The position numbers were made by a program, and so were the translations under genes. The notes under the pieces were generated by a model. The model saw only the letters and a program-made list of their open reading frames with translations. It was not told where the DNA came from and ran no database searches. Below, in pieces: positions 28,588 through 38,362 of a DNA stretch of 64,000 nt (positions are counted from its first letter, which is position 1; each line of letters begins with the position of its first letter). This DNA comes from Campylobacter curvus. Its GTDB lineage: Bacteria; Campylobacterota; Campylobacteria; Campylobacterales; Campylobacteraceae. The stretch lies in assembly GCF_013372125.1 (NCBI RefSeq), contig NZ_CP053826.1, forward strand, positions 620,001 to 684,000. Direction: 5' to 3'.

Positions 28588-28611
28588 ATGACACAATTAA
28601 AAGATAAATAA
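28588..28611 (+). other. Seven-codon mini-frame coupled to nadK start
   Basis: ATG ACA CAA TTA AAA GAT AAA TAA ends with its last A as the first base of the nadK ATG (TAATG). nadK has only a weak ribosome site of its own. The mini-frame may couple translation, or may be chance in an AT-rich leader; an imperfect hairpin ATCCT/AGGAT precedes it at 28546-28566. Confidence 0.25.
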
Positions 28612-29480
28612 TGAAAAAAGATCTAAATATAAAAACCATTAAAAAAGTCGGTATCGTGGCAAAATCCAGCCCGGAACTGGTGCAAAATTTAAAAACGATA
28701 GAAAGAATTCTATCCGGCTACGGGGTGGAGATTTTGCTAGAGAGCGCAGTCGCAAAGGAGCTAAATTTAAGCGGATACGAGACGGGCGAGCTAGCTCGAA
28801 ATTGCGATTTTTTGATCTCTTTGGGCGGAGACGGCACGATCATCTCACTTTGTCGTAAAACGGCTGAAATTTCACCTTTCGTGCTTGGTATCCATGCCGG
28901 GCGACTCGGGTTTTTAACGGACATCACGATGAATGAATGCGAGAAATTTTTCGCGGACTTTTTCGCGGGTAAATTCGAGGTGGAAAAGCCGCATATGCTT
29001 GACGTTTTCCTTCACGAAAAGAGCGGCAAGACGCTGCAAAAGATAGCATTTAACGACGCGGTGATCGTGAGTGCGAAGTCTGCGGCGATGACTCAGATCG
29101 AGGCGTGTCTAAACGGAAAATACTTTAACTACTACTTTGGCGACGGCGTCATTATCGCCACACCCGTGGGCACGACGGCGTATAATATGAGCGCAAACGG
29201 GCCGATCATCTATCCGCTAAGCGAGGTTTTTACCGTGACGCCGATCTGTTCGCACTCGCTAACGCAACGTCCTGTCGTGCTTCCGCATGGATTTGAGGTC
29301 AAATTTAAAACTTCAAGCGATGCGATGCTCGTTATCGACGGGCAGGATCGTTACAAGATGTCAAACTTGACCGCCGTCAGCGCGCGCCTGAGCGACAAGT
29401 CGGCACGTCTGATAAGGCATGTAGGCAGGGATTATTTTCAAATTTTAAAAGAAAAACTTCACTGGGGTTATAATGATTGA
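28611..29480 (+). CDS. nadK: NAD kinase
   Basis: Makes NADP from NAD and ATP. The 289-aa protein has the signature [13 protein letters not shown] (about 72-84, GGDGT motif) followed by [13 protein letters not shown], and the second conserved block [24 protein letters not shown] near 180-205. The start codon forms a TAATG with an upstream mini-frame. The stop overlaps the recN start by 8 nt, the usual Campylobacter pairing. Confidence 0.95.
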   Translation: MKKDLNIKTIKKVGIVAKSSPELVQNLKTIERILSGYGVEILLESAVAKELNLSGYETGELARNCDFLISLGGDGTIISLCRKTAEISPFVLGIHAGRLGFLTDITMNECEKFFADFFAGKFEVEKPHMLDVFLHEKSGKTLQKIAFNDAVIVSAKSAAMTQIEACLNGKYFNYYFGDGVIIATPVGTTAYNMSANGPIIYPLSEVFTVTPICSHSLTQRPVVLPHGFEVKFKTSSDAMLVIDGQDRYKMSNLTAVSARLSDKSARLIRHVGRDYFQILKEKLHWGYND

Positions 29481-30993
29481 GCGAATTTTGATAAAAGATT
29501 TTTTAAGTTTTCGGTCGGCCGAGCTAAATTTTAAAGAGGGTCTTAGCGTATTTACGGGTGTGAGCGGTGCAGGCAAATCGGTCCTTATGAGCGCGATAAT
29601 GGCGATATTCGGGCTAAAAGAGAGCGAAGCTAGGCTGATCGAAGCCGATGTGGAGCATGAGTTTAACATGGATGAGTTTGGTATCGAAAACGAGAGCGTA
29701 AATACTTTTAAATTTATCCGCGACAAGTCGGCGAGGTATTTTGTAAATTCGCAAGCGATCTCTAAAAAAAATCTCGCCCAGATCGCAAAAGAGCACATCA
29801 AATACCTCTCGGCAAAGGAGATAAACGAGTTTGAAAACGAGAGATTTTTAAATTTACTCGATGCTTTACAGACAAAAAAGGACGCGAAATTCGGCGAATT
29901 TTTAGAGGGTTTTAGGGCGAAATTTAAAGAATTTGATGAAATTTCAAGAGCGCTAAAGACTATCATGGACGAGGAAAAAAAGATTGAAGAGCTAAAGGAA
30001 TTTGCAAAATTCGAGATCGACAAGATAGAGTCCGTGAGCCCTAAAAAAGGCGAATTTGACGAGCTGATGGAGACTAAAAAACGCCTTAGCAAAAAAGACA
30101 AAATAAACGAAGCGTGGGCGAGAGCCGAGCGTGTGTTCGAGGTCGAGCATAGCGTCATGGAGGCGCTAAATATCAGCGATCTTGATACGAGCTTTTTTGA
30201 GGAGGCGATGAACGAGCTGCGCCTCGCACGCGAGAGCCTAAATATGGAAGAGCTTGACGACATCGACGTCGAGGCGGTACTTGATCGTATAGAGGCGGTA
30301 AATTCGCTCGTTCGCAGATACGGCAGCGAGGAAGACGCGCTTGAGACGCTGGCTAGGCGTAAGGCTGAGCTGGCAAGATATGAAAACATAAGCTTTGAAA
30401 AGGATGAGCTGGAGCGTAAATTTAAAGCTGCAAATAGCGAGATAAACGCACTTGCCAAGATGCTAAGCCAAACTCGCGCGGCAAATCTAAAAGAGCTTGA
30501 AAGCCTGATAAATTCATACTTAAAAGAGCTTTATATGAGTGGCGTAACGCTAAATTTAAACGAGAAAAATTTAGACGTCACGGGACGCGACGAGGTCGTT
30601 TTAAATTTAAATGAAACGAATCTGAAAAATTTAAGCTCGGGCGAGCTAAACCGCCTGCGTTTGGCTTTCATCGCAAGCGAGAGCAAGATCACTCAAAGTG
30701 GCGAAGGCGTCATCATTTTGGACGAAATAGACGCAAATTTAAGCGGAAAAGAGGCGATGAGTATCGCAAACGTACTGCTAAATTTAGCCAAATTTTATCA
30801 AATTTTTGCGATCAGTCATCAGCCACAGCTCAGCTCCAAAGCTCACTCTCATTTTTTGGTCGAAAAGCACGGTGAGATTTCAAGCGTGAGAGAGCTTGAA
30901 AAAGAGGAGCGAGTGACGGAGCTAGCGCGCATGATAAGCGGGGAAAAGATAACGGACGAGGCTATAAATTTCGCCAAAGAGCTGTTAAGATAA
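29473..30993 (+). CDS. recN: DNA repair protein RecN
   Basis: SMC-like ATPase of 506 aa acting at double-strand breaks. Walker [16 protein letters not shown] lies at about 27-41, long coiled-coil arms span about 130-330, and the C-terminal head has the signature [12 protein letters not shown] and Walker [19 protein letters not shown] followed by ISHQPQLSS. About 50 residues shorter than E. coli RecN, usual for epsilonproteobacteria. Coupled to nadK by overlap. Confidence 0.95.
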   Translation: MIERILIKDFLSFRSAELNFKEGLSVFTGVSGAGKSVLMSAIMAIFGLKESEARLIEADVEHEFNMDEFGIENESVNTFKFIRDKSARYFVNSQAISKKNLAQIAKEHIKYLSAKEINEFENERFLNLLDALQTKKDAKFGEFLEGFRAKFKEFDEISRALKTIMDEEKKIEELKEFAKFEIDKIESVSPKKGEFDELMETKKRLSKKDKINEAWARAERVFEVEHSVMEALNISDLDTSFFEEAMNELRLARESLNMEELDDIDVEAVLDRIEAVNSLVRRYGSEEDALETLARRKAELARYENISFEKDELERKFKAANSEINALAKMLSQTRAANLKELESLINSYLKELYMSGVTLNLNEKNLDVTGRDEVVLNLNETNLKNLSSGELNRLRLAFIASESKITQSGEGVIILDEIDANLSGKEAMSIANVLLNLAKFYQIFAISHQPQLSSKAHSHFLVEKHGEISSVRELEKEERVTELARMISGEKITDEAINFAKELLR

Positions 30994-31092
30994 GGGGTGA
31001 TTAAATTTTGCATTTAAGCTTGATAATAAAAAAATTCGCTAGAATACCTTTGTAAATTTTTAAGGATTTAAATTTAATTTTTGGATAAGGAT

Positions 31093-32349
31093 ATGGAGAG
31101 AATTTTAGTAGTCGATGACAACAAAGCCCTGGCAAAACTCATAGTCAAGCAGATGGATAAAAGCATCGACGATATGATCATCGATGTGGCTTATAATTTT
31201 GCCGAAGCTAAAATGCTCATAAGCGAACATAAAAAAGAGTATTTTATGACGATCCTCGATCTAAATTTACCTGACGCTCCAAACGGCGAGATCGTAGACT
31301 ACGTCATCGCTCAAGGACTACCCGTGATCGTCCTAACAGGCAGTATCGACGAGCAGACTAAAAATAATTTCATACATAAAGATATCGTTGATTACGTTTA
31401 TAAGGGCAATATGGACGATATAAATTATATCTTTCAAATGATCAATCGCCTAAGCAAAAATAGGCAATATAAGGCGCTCATCGTCGAAGACTCGATGCCT
31501 TTTAGAAACAGCTTGAAAAAGATCTTGACCAGCCTTCAGTTTCAGGTATTTACGGCCGCTCACGGCGAAGAGGCGATGAGCTATTTTGCTGACAATCCCG
31601 ATATGAAGCTAGTCATCACCGACTATAGGATGCCGGTAAAAGATGGGCTTGAAATTTTAAAAGAGATGAGAAAAGAGAAAGACAAAAACGCTCTTGGCAT
31701 CATCGTGATGACCTCTCCTAGCGAAAATATAGGCGCACCAGTGTTTCTCAAAAGCGGAGCTAGCGACTTCATCGCCAAGCCTTTTGAAAAAGAGGAGCTG
31801 ATATGTCGCGTAAACAACACGATAGAGGCGATGGAAAACATAAATCAGATCGCAAATTTCGCTAATCGCGACTTTCTAACCAGCGTCTATAATAGGCGAT
31901 ATTTTTATGACGATATGACGCAGTATCTCGCAAAAGCCGAAGAGACCGCAGAACCTTACGCGATCGCGATGATAGATATAGATCATTTTAAAAATATCAA
32001 CGACACTTACGGACACGACGGCGGAGATAAGGTCTTGCAGTTTTTGGCTAAAAAGCTGGTAGACGATACGAAAGGAAACGATATCGTAGCTAGATTTGGC
32101 GGAGAGGAATTTTGCGTCGTGCTTAAAAACATCTCGCAAGAAGAGGCGGTAAAATTTTTTGTAAATTTAAGAGCCAAGATAGCAAATAGCAAAATTTCAT
32201 TGAAGAAAAATGTTATAAATTTTACCGTTTCCATAGGCGTCGTATTTAACAGAAGCGACTACCGACTGGACGAGCTTTTAGAGCTTGCCGATGAGGCGCT
32301 TTACATCGCCAAAGAAAGCGGCAGGAACAGAGTCGAGGTCGCTAAGTGA
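31093..32349 (+). CDS. cbrR: CbrR-like response regulator: two receiver domains plus GGDEF
   Basis: Cytoplasmic signalling protein of about 418 aa. Receiver 1 (about 1-120) has phospho-acceptor Asp in TILDLNLPD; receiver 2 (about 130-250) has it in VITDYRMPVKDG. The C-terminal diguanylate cyclase domain keeps DIDHFKNINDTYGHDGGD and an active-type GGEEF; no RxxD inhibitory site precedes it (KGND instead). In C. jejuni the homologue CbrR is needed for bile-salt resistance. I use the ATG 12 nt inside the longest (TTG) frame. No sensor kinase gene is adjacent. It overlaps tatD by 4 nt. Confidence 0.88.
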   Translation: MERILVVDDNKALAKLIVKQMDKSIDDMIIDVAYNFAEAKMLISEHKKEYFMTILDLNLPDAPNGEIVDYVIAQGLPVIVLTGSIDEQTKNNFIHKDIVDYVYKGNMDDINYIFQMINRLSKNRQYKALIVEDSMPFRNSLKKILTSLQFQVFTAAHGEEAMSYFADNPDMKLVITDYRMPVKDGLEILKEMRKEKDKNALGIIVMTSPSENIGAPVFLKSGASDFIAKPFEKEELICRVNNTIEAMENINQIANFANRDFLTSVYNRRYFYDDMTQYLAKAEETAEPYAIAMIDIDHFKNINDTYGHDGGDKVLQFLAKKLVDDTKGNDIVARFGGEEFCVVLKNISQEEAVKFFVNLRAKIANSKISLKKNVINFTVSIGVVFNRSDYRLDELLELADEALYIAKESGRNRVEVAK

Positions 32350-33131
32350 TCATCGATACGCATTGCCATTTGGACTCCAAATGCTATGATGTCGATTTAC
32401 CTAAAATTTTAAGCGATGCGGCTGATTTAGGGGTCTTGGGCTTTGTTATACCGGGAGCTGATATCAATGATTTACCAAAAGCCGCTACAATTGCAAACGC
32501 GCATGAGAATATTTATTTTGCCGTTGGCGTTCATCCGTATGACAAAAACGGCTTCGATGAGGCTCTTTTGCGTAAATTCGCAAACGATAAAAAGTGCGTG
32601 GCTATCGGCGAATGCGGACTTGATTATTTCCGTCTGCCAAAAGACGAAGATGAAAAGAGCCGTGAAAAGCTAGAGCAAAAACGCGTTTTTTTAGCTCAAC
32701 TTGACTTGGCCGTTGAGTTAAAAAAACCCGTTATCCTTCACATCCGTGATGCTAACGAGGATAGTTTCAATATCCTAAAAGAGTATGCGCCAAAGCTGAG
32801 AGCGGGAGCCGTTTTGCACTGCTACAACGCTTCGCCCCTGCTTTTGCAGCTTGCTGAATTTGGGAATTTTTATTTTGGCATAGGCGGCGTTTTGACATTT
32901 AAAAATGCTAAAAGCCTAGTCGAAATTTTGCCTAAGATTCCGGTCGATAGGATATTGATAGAGACGGATGCGCCGTATCTCACGCCAGAACCAAACAGAG
33001 GCAAGAGGAACGAGCCGGCATTCACAGTGTTTGTTGCTAAAAAGATAGCTGAAATTTTAAACCTTGAATTTGACGAGGTCTGTGAGATTACGTCAAATAA
33101 TGCCAAAAGGTTATTTGGGTGCTTCGCGTAA
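32346..33131 (+). CDS. tatD: TatD-family metal-dependent DNase
   Basis: A 261-aa amidohydrolase-fold nuclease. Metal ligands are visible as DTHCHLD at the N-terminus, GECGLDYFRL near 93, PVILHIRDA near 130, VLHCYN near 155 and LIETDAPYLTP near 205. The family has 3'-5' exonuclease activity on DNA and may act in repair or D-tyrosyl-tRNA clean-up. Start is GTG in a GTGA overlap with cbrR. Confidence 0.93.
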   Translation: MIIDTHCHLDSKCYDVDLPKILSDAADLGVLGFVIPGADINDLPKAATIANAHENIYFAVGVHPYDKNGFDEALLRKFANDKKCVAIGECGLDYFRLPKDEDEKSREKLEQKRVFLAQLDLAVELKKPVILHIRDANEDSFNILKEYAPKLRAGAVLHCYNASPLLLQLAEFGNFYFGIGGVLTFKNAKSLVEILPKIPVDRILIETDAPYLTPEPNRGKRNEPAFTVFVAKKIAEILNLEFDEVCEITSNNAKRLFGCFA

Positions 33132-33202
33132 ATTTACGCTGCACTTGTTTCAAAACACCGCGTCCAGCGATGTTTTGACTTTGACACGAAAAAAGGATAG
33201 AA

Positions 33203-34414
33203 ATGAAAGCCATACTTAAGATTTTTTTGATCTTTGCATGTAGTTTATCGCTATTTGCAAGCGCCCCCGAGAGGGATCCTTATGAAGCGCAGGCTAAAAT
33301 TTTAAAAGAGCTTGACATAGATACTAGCTTCATGAAAACATCTTATTATGCAAATATGAGAAAGGGTATCCAGTCCTCACAGGTAAGGACTTTTACCGAT
33401 GCTTTAAAAAGCGGATATATGTATATCCCGATGATAAAGACGCAGATAAAAGCTTCGGGCGTTCCCGATTCGTTTTTTTATCTTGCTATGATAGAGTCGG
33501 GCTTTTCAAACCATACGGTCTCAAATGCAAAAGCTACCGGCATGTGGCAGTTTATGGAAAAAACGGCTAGGCTTCACGGCCTAAAAGTCGGAGAATACGT
33601 AGATGAGAGGAAAGATCCGGTCGAGTCTACGAAGGCTGCGACCATGTATCTTCGCTCTTTGAAAAATCAGTTTGGAAAATGGTATTTGGCCGCTCTTGCC
33701 TATAACTGCGGCGACGGCTGTTTGTCAAAAGCCATACAAAAGGCCGGAACGGACGATCTGGCGACACTTATCGATCCTGAGAAAAAATATCTACCTCCTG
33801 AAACCAGAAAATTTATAATCAAAATTTTAAGGGCCGCTTATATCGCTAAGGATGCTGACTTTATCGTCTCTAAAGACTCGTCTTTACTAAATGTGAGCGG
33901 AGGGCTGAAGCTCACTAAAGTCGAAGTGCCAGGTGGGACAAATTTAGCCCAGATAGGTGATAGTATCGGGCTTGGCACGAAAAAAATGAAAGACAATAAC
34001 CCACATTTGAAATTCGTATTCACCCCTCCTACGCTTAAAAATTATTACGTCTATATACCTGAGAACAAAAAGCAGCTCTTTACTGAAAATTTCAAGCCTT
34101 TTAACGGCAAAAACAACTTCTACACATATACCGTCAAAAAGGGCGATACTTTGCTTGCGATATCCAAAAAAACAGGCATAAGCCATAGAGCCATCAAAAG
34201 CTACAATGAGCTTAAAACAAACGCAGTCGCGTATAATCAAAAGCTGATAATCCCGTCGTCTAATCACAACAAAATTCAAAACTACACCATCCAAAACGGC
34301 GATACTTTAGCTACGCTTTCCAAGAAATTCAAAGTCGATGAAAAAGATATAAAAGAGGCGAATTCTCTGGCCAGTTCAAATTTAAGCGTCGGAGCAAAGA
34401 TTGTCATACCTTAA
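33203..34414 (+). CDS. Membrane-bound lytic murein transglycosylase D-like, with two LysM domains
   Basis: Exported peptidoglycan-cleaving enzyme of 403 aa. Signal peptide about 1-20; family 1 transglycosylase domain at about 75-210 with catalytic Glu in LAMIESGFSNHTVS and the ATGMWQFM and AYNCGDG motifs; two C-terminal LysM peptidoglycan-binding repeats (YTVKKGDTLLAISKKTG near 312 and YTIQNGDTLATLSKKF near 357). No lipobox, unlike E. coli MltD. It overlaps the rlpA-like gene by 14 nt, and the pair sits downstream of tatD as in C. jejuni and H. pylori. Confidence 0.92.
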   Translation: MKAILKIFLIFACSLSLFASAPERDPYEAQAKILKELDIDTSFMKTSYYANMRKGIQSSQVRTFTDALKSGYMYIPMIKTQIKASGVPDSFFYLAMIESGFSNHTVSNAKATGMWQFMEKTARLHGLKVGEYVDERKDPVESTKAATMYLRSLKNQFGKWYLAALAYNCGDGCLSKAIQKAGTDDLATLIDPEKKYLPPETRKFIIKILRAAYIAKDADFIVSKDSSLLNVSGGLKLTKVEVPGGTNLAQIGDSIGLGTKKMKDNNPHLKFVFTPPTLKNYYVYIPENKKQLFTENFKPFNGKNNFYTYTVKKGDTLLAISKKTGISHRAIKSYNELKTNAVAYNQKLIIPSSNHNKIQNYTIQNGDTLATLSKKFKVDEKDIKEANSLASSNLSVGAKIVIP

Positions 34415-35243
34415 TAGTCCCAAATTTTATTTGGGCGCTACCTTTGCACTGTTTCTAGCCGGTTGCTCTTGGAGCGGAGCCCCATTTGCTCCAAGCGGTC
34501 CTACAAATGCCAAAGTCATCAACACTCCTGCGATGCAAAAAGCCACCATGCGCCCTTATACTATAAACGGCAAGACCTACTATCCTACCGTCGTCAGCGT
34601 AGGCGATAGAGCCAGTGGAATAGCCAGCTGGTATGGTCCGAATTTTCACGGCAAGACCACGTCGAACGGCGAAATTTACAATATGCATAACATGACCGCC
34701 GCACATAAGACCTTGCCGATGAATACCGTGCTCAAGGTCACGAATTTAAAAAATCAAAAAAGCGTCATCGTGCGCATAAACGATCGCGGCCCGTTTGTGG
34801 CCGATAGAGTGCTCGATCTTTCAAAGGCCGCTGCTACGAAGCTTGACATCATAGGCACAGGCACAGCTCCTGTAAATATGGAAGTCATAGGCTTTAACGC
34901 CGAAAATGTAGCTATCGCTTCAAATCAAGGCTCTATCTACAAAGGGAAAATTCCTCCTAGCTCGCCTAGTGCACCAGCTGGCGGTATCATCATCTCATCC
35001 GAGCAAAGCGTAGTCGGAGGTGATTTCATGGTGCAAATCGGCGCATTTAAAAACAAAGACGGCGCCAATCGCTATCAAAAAGAGCATGAGAGCATAGACG
35101 GCTACAAGTCCGTAGTCAGGACGTTCACAATAGACGGCGAGACGATCTACCGCGTGTTTTTAAATGGCTTTAGGAGCGAAGACGAGGCGAGGGATTACGC
35201 TAGAAGCGGTAAATTCCAAGGTGCATTCATAGTAAGAGGTTAG
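34401..35243 (+). CDS. rlpA: RlpA-like septal-ring lytic transglycosylase lipoprotein
   Basis: Outer-membrane lipoprotein of 280 aa: signal with lipobox LFLAGC (Cys22), double-psi beta-barrel domain (GIASWYGPNFHGKTTSNGE near 75, RINDRGPFVADRVLDLSKAAA near 132, containing the catalytic-type Asp), and a C-terminal SPOR domain (MVQIGAFKNKDGANRY near 210) that binds denuded glycan at division sites. RlpA cuts naked glycan strands in Pseudomonas. Start is TTG, overlapping the transglycosylase gene by 14 nt. Confidence 0.92.
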   Translation: MSYLNSPKFYLGATFALFLAGCSWSGAPFAPSGPTNAKVINTPAMQKATMRPYTINGKTYYPTVVSVGDRASGIASWYGPNFHGKTTSNGEIYNMHNMTAAHKTLPMNTVLKVTNLKNQKSVIVRINDRGPFVADRVLDLSKAAATKLDIIGTGTAPVNMEVIGFNAENVAIASNQGSIYKGKIPPSSPSAPAGGIIISSEQSVVGGDFMVQIGAFKNKDGANRYQKEHESIDGYKSVVRTFTIDGETIYRVFLNGFRSEDEARDYARSGKFQGAFIVRG

Positions 35244-35244
35244 C

Positions 35245-35832
35245 ATGAAGGACGAAATTTTAAAGATTGTCAGGACGACAAAAGAGACCGATATCAGCGC
35301 CGAGCTTAAAATTTACGGCGAAGGCAGATGCGAGATAGCCACGGGAGTAGGATTTTTCGACCATATGCTCGAGGCCTTTGGTAAGCACGCTTTGTTTGAT
35401 ATGAAAATTTCATGCAAAGGCGATACGCACGTGGATTTTCACCATAGCGTCGAGGATGTCGGCATTGTCATCGGCTCGCTTTTAAAAGAGGCGATCTATC
35501 CGGTAAGCGGCATAGAGCGTTTTGGCGATAGTGTGGTCGTGATGGACGAGGCGGCAGTGAGCTGCGCGCTTGATCTGAGCAACCGCGCCTTTTTGGTATA
35601 TGAAAATTTCAATGAAAAGGGCAAGGTCGGAGAATTTGACATCGAGCTTGCGGAGGAGTTTTTTAGAGCCGTCGCGATGAATGCAAACATCACGCTTCAT
35701 ATCGCTAAACTCCGCGGCAAAAACAATCATCACATAATAGAAGCCGCGTTCAAATCCTTTGCCGTCGCACTTAGACGTGCGCTCGCTAAAAATCCCCGCG
35801 TCAATACGCCAAGCACAAAAGGCGTGCTATGA
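35245..35832 (+). CDS. hisB: Imidazoleglycerol-phosphate dehydratase
   Basis: Sixth step of histidine synthesis: IGP to imidazole-acetol phosphate. The 195-aa monofunctional enzyme has both Mn-binding repeats: GFFDHMLEAFGKH and DFHHSVEDVGI in the first half, and NNHHIIEAAFKSFA with RAFLVYE in the second. It lacks the fused N-terminal histidinol-phosphatase of E. coli HisB. It lies among envelope genes away from other his genes, overlapping kdsC by 4 nt. Confidence 0.95.
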   Translation: MKDEILKIVRTTKETDISAELKIYGEGRCEIATGVGFFDHMLEAFGKHALFDMKISCKGDTHVDFHHSVEDVGIVIGSLLKEAIYPVSGIERFGDSVVVMDEAAVSCALDLSNRAFLVYENFNEKGKVGEFDIELAEEFFRAVAMNANITLHIAKLRGKNNHHIIEAAFKSFAVALRRALAKNPRVNTPSTKGVL

Positions 35833-36317
35833 TAGAGATCATATTTTTAGATGTCGACGGCTGCTTGACTGACGGCAAGATCGTTTATAGCGCAAACGGC
35901 GAAGAGCTTAAATTTTTTGATGTGAAGGACGGCTACGCCATCGAGAGTTGGCTGAAGCTTGGTAAAAAAGTCGCCATCATCACGGGCAGAAAGTCCCCTA
36001 TCGTCGAGCGACGCGCTGAGGATCTAAAGATAAATCACGTCTATCAGGGCGTTAGCGATAAATTTGAAGTAGCCAAGGAAATTTTGAAATTTGAAGGGCT
36101 TAGATTTGAAAACGCCGCAGCGATCGGCGATGATTATAACGACTTTAAAATTTTAAACGCCGTGGCATGGAGCTTCAAGCCAAAAGACGCCATAAAACAG
36201 CTTGAGGTTAAAACGAAGCTCAAACACAAAGGCGGCGCTGGTGCCGTGCGCGAGATGATCGAGATCATCATCGAAAAGCAAAATTTATTTGAAGAATGGT
36301 CTAAGCGTTGGTTATAA
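35829..36317 (+). CDS. kdsC: KDO 8-phosphate phosphatase (HAD family)
   Basis: A 162-aa HAD-superfamily phosphatase without cap domain. Motif I is FLDVDGCLTDGK (nucleophile and acid Asp), motif II ITGR, motif III lysine in KFEVAKEIL and motif IV IGDDYNDF. Tetrameric KdsC releases inorganic phosphate from KDO-8-P in LPS core synthesis. The following lptC and lptA genes, overlapping by 10 nt, agree with an LPS role. Confidence 0.9.
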   Translation: MIEIIFLDVDGCLTDGKIVYSANGEELKFFDVKDGYAIESWLKLGKKVAIITGRKSPIVERRAEDLKINHVYQGVSDKFEVAKEILKFEGLRFENAAAIGDDYNDFKILNAVAWSFKPKDAIKQLEVKTKLKHKGGAGAVREMIEIIIEKQNLFEEWSKRWL

Positions 36318-36832
36318 AAATTTTCTATTTCGTCGTCGCGATATTTAGCGTCGTGATGATATTTTTAGCGCTTCAGGATCCATATTTTGCCGAACAGTTC
36401 AAGCAAGATATCAACGTTTCTAATATGCAGGCAAACGACGTGCTTGATTACGAGATGAACGCAAGCGGCATAAACGCCGTATATGAAGCTGACGAGGTAA
36501 ACAGATATAGTAGCGAGGATGAGTTTTTAAAATTCAAAGCTGAAATTTTAAGAAGCGGATTAAAGCATATCCTAAGCTCTGATAAGGCTATCTCGCAGGG
36601 CGATGACGTGAGATTTTTAGGCAACGTAAAATACGATAACAACGATAGTCTTAGCTTCACTTCAAACGAGGTGATATACAATACCAAAACGAAAATAGCA
36701 CGCTCTGACGGTAGCTTTGTCGTGACGCAAAATTCAGACAAGGCTACCGGCGAGAGCGGGTCATACGATCTAGCTAAAAAACAGACGCACATAAAAGGGT
36801 TAAAAGCATGGATAGAGCAGCAAAGGCGGTAG
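36308..36832 (+). CDS. lptC: LPS export protein LptC
   Basis: Bitopic inner-membrane protein of 174 aa: one N-terminal helix (about 3-22), then a periplasmic beta-jellyroll of the OstA/LptC type (GDDVRFLGNVKYDN, SNEVIYNTKTKIARS). It passes LPS from LptB2FG to LptA. Identified mainly by size, topology and the lptA neighbour, which it overlaps by 25 nt. Start is TTG inside the kdsC end; sequence conservation of LptC is low, as usual. Confidence 0.83.
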   Translation: MVIKIFYFVVAIFSVVMIFLALQDPYFAEQFKQDINVSNMQANDVLDYEMNASGINAVYEADEVNRYSSEDEFLKFKAEILRSGLKHILSSDKAISQGDDVRFLGNVKYDNNDSLSFTSNEVIYNTKTKIARSDGSFVVTQNSDKATGESGSYDLAKKQTHIKGLKAWIEQQRR

Positions 36833-37293
36833 CTTTAGGGCTATTTGTGGTCTTAAATTTTACGGCGCTTCACGCGGAGCAAGTCGAGATAACATCAAAT
36901 AGTTTTTTTGCCGACGAGAATAAACAAATCAGCGAATTCACCGGTAACGTCCATATAAAAAAGGGTGCTTACGACGAGCTTTTCGCAAACAAAGTGATAG
37001 TTTATTTCGACACCAAACGTCAGCCGATAAAATATGTCGCCACAGGCAACGCCAGAGCCAAGATAGCCATGAAAGACAAGCATTATGACGGCAAAGGCGA
37101 TACGCTCACCTACGAGCCGGCTACGCAAACATACACAGTCACCGGTAACGGCCACCTACACGAGGTAGAGACCGACAAAAACGTCTACGGCGAAAAGATC
37201 GTCGTAAATCAAAATAGCGGCACATATAACGTAAATAGCGACGAAAAAAAGCCTGTGAAATTTATCTTTCAGATCGAGGATAAAGCCAAGTGA
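36808..37293 (+). CDS. lptA: LPS transport periplasmic protein LptA
   Basis: A 161-aa periplasmic bridge protein with signal peptide (about 1-23, ending LHA) and OstA-domain repeats: VEITSNSFFADENKQISEFTG, IKKGAYDELFANKVIVYFD, and YDGKGDTLTYEPATQTYTVTG. It carries LPS from LptC to the outer-membrane LptD. Overlaps lptC and engB (4 nt). Confidence 0.9.
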   Translation: MDRAAKAVALGLFVVLNFTALHAEQVEITSNSFFADENKQISEFTGNVHIKKGAYDELFANKVIVYFDTKRQPIKYVATGNARAKIAMKDKHYDGKGDTLTYEPATQTYTVTGNGHLHEVETDKNVYGEKIVVNQNSGTYNVNSDEKKPVKFIFQIEDKAK

Positions 37294-37907
37294 TACGCGT
37301 TTTAAACGCTAAATTTATAAGCTCAAGCCCAAGCATCAAGGACGCTGCCGAGTTTGCCCTCAGCGAGGTAGTATTTTTGGGGCGCTCAAATGTCGGTAAA
37401 AGTAGCCTGATAAACGCACTCGTAAATCAAAAAGCCCTGGCTAAGAGCTCATCGACTCCGGGCAAGACGCAGCTTATAAATTTTTTTGAAGTGGAATTTG
37501 ACGAACGAGATGATCAAAGTGGCGAAAAAACGGATAAATTCAAGATAATGTTCGTCGATCTGCCGGGCTTTGGCTACGCTAAGGTGGCAAAGTCAAAGCA
37601 CGAGGAGTGGAGGCGCAACCTCGATGAATTTTTGAAATTTAGATCAAGCATCAAGCTTTTCGTCCATCTCATAGATGCCAGGCATTTTGATCTGGATATC
37701 GACGTGAACGTAAATAATTACATAAACGAGTTTTTAAGGCCGGATCAGAAAATTTTAAATTTTTACACGAAGGCCGATAAGCTAAATCAAAGCTCAAAAA
37801 GCGCCGTTTTGAAATTTGATCCAAACGGGATCCTAGTCTCGACGCTAAATAAAGTCGGCATAGACAAAGCACGCGAGCTGATCGTCACTCGGGCGCTTGG
37901 ACGATGA
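37290..37907 (+). CDS. engB: Ribosome biogenesis GTPase EngB/YsxC
   Basis: A 205-aa TRAFAC GTPase acting in 50S assembly and cell division. G1 GRSNVGKSSLINAL (about 34-47), G2 region KSSSTPGKTQLINFF, G3 DLPGFGYAKV (near 92), G4 TKAD (near 160). An acidic insertion (DERDDQSGEKTDKF) between G2 and G3 is somewhat longer than usual. GTG start in a GTGA overlap with lptA; conserved placement. Confidence 0.95.
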   Translation: MIRVLNAKFISSSPSIKDAAEFALSEVVFLGRSNVGKSSLINALVNQKALAKSSSTPGKTQLINFFEVEFDERDDQSGEKTDKFKIMFVDLPGFGYAKVAKSKHEEWRRNLDEFLKFRSSIKLFVHLIDARHFDLDIDVNVNNYINEFLRPDQKILNFYTKADKLNQSSKSAVLKFDPNGILVSTLNKVGIDKARELIVTRALGR

Positions 37908-38362
37908 TAGAGCTAAGAAAGCCAAAGCCAAAAGACGTCGCTCTTATGCAGGCTTTGGTCGCTCCTGAGGTCGCAAAGGGCGTCATACTGCCTAGAAGCG
38001 ACGACGAGATAAGCACGAATATCCGCTCATATATCCTTGCCTGTGAGGGCGAGCGAATAGTCGGATTTTGCGCGCTTCACATACACGCGGTCTGTCTTGC
38101 CGAGATAAGAAGCCTCATCGTGAGCGAGGATATGCGCGGCCAGGGTGTGGGCACTATGATGGTAAAAAAGCTGCTGGAGGAGGCAAAATTTTATGAAATT
38201 TCAAAGATTTTCACGCTCACCTATCAGCGCAGCTTTTTTGAAAGGCTTGGCTTTCGGGAGATACCAAAAAGCGAGCTTCCGACCCAAAAAATTTGGGCTG
38301 ATTGTATAAAATGCAAACACTTTCCCGTATGCAACGAAATAGCACTGATCTACAATTTCTAA
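37904..38362 (+). CDS. argA: GNAT acetyltransferase, probable short N-acetylglutamate synthase
   Basis: A 152-aa GNAT-fold protein. The acetyl-CoA loop is RGQGVGTMMVKKLLE (about 84-98), preceded by the strand LAEIRSLIVSEDMRG. The C-terminal IWADCIKCKHFPVCNE, with three cysteines, resembles the short NAGS/ArgA proteins described in Campylobacter and actinobacteria, which start arginine synthesis from glutamate. The specific function is therefore likely but not proven; a generic N-acetyltransferase is the alternative. Overlaps engB by 4 nt. Confidence 0.72.
   Translation: MIELRKPKPKDVALMQALVAPEVAKGVILPRSDDEISTNIRSYILACEGERIVGFCALHIHAVCLAEIRSLIVSEDMRGQGVGTMMVKKLLEEAKFYEISKIFTLTYQRSFFERLGFREIPKSELPTQKIWADCIKCKHFPVCNEIALIYNF

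Noticed and set aside
29445-30458. Long serine-rich minus-strand frame opposite recN
   Set aside because: It is the antisense of recN coding sequence; recN has clear motifs.
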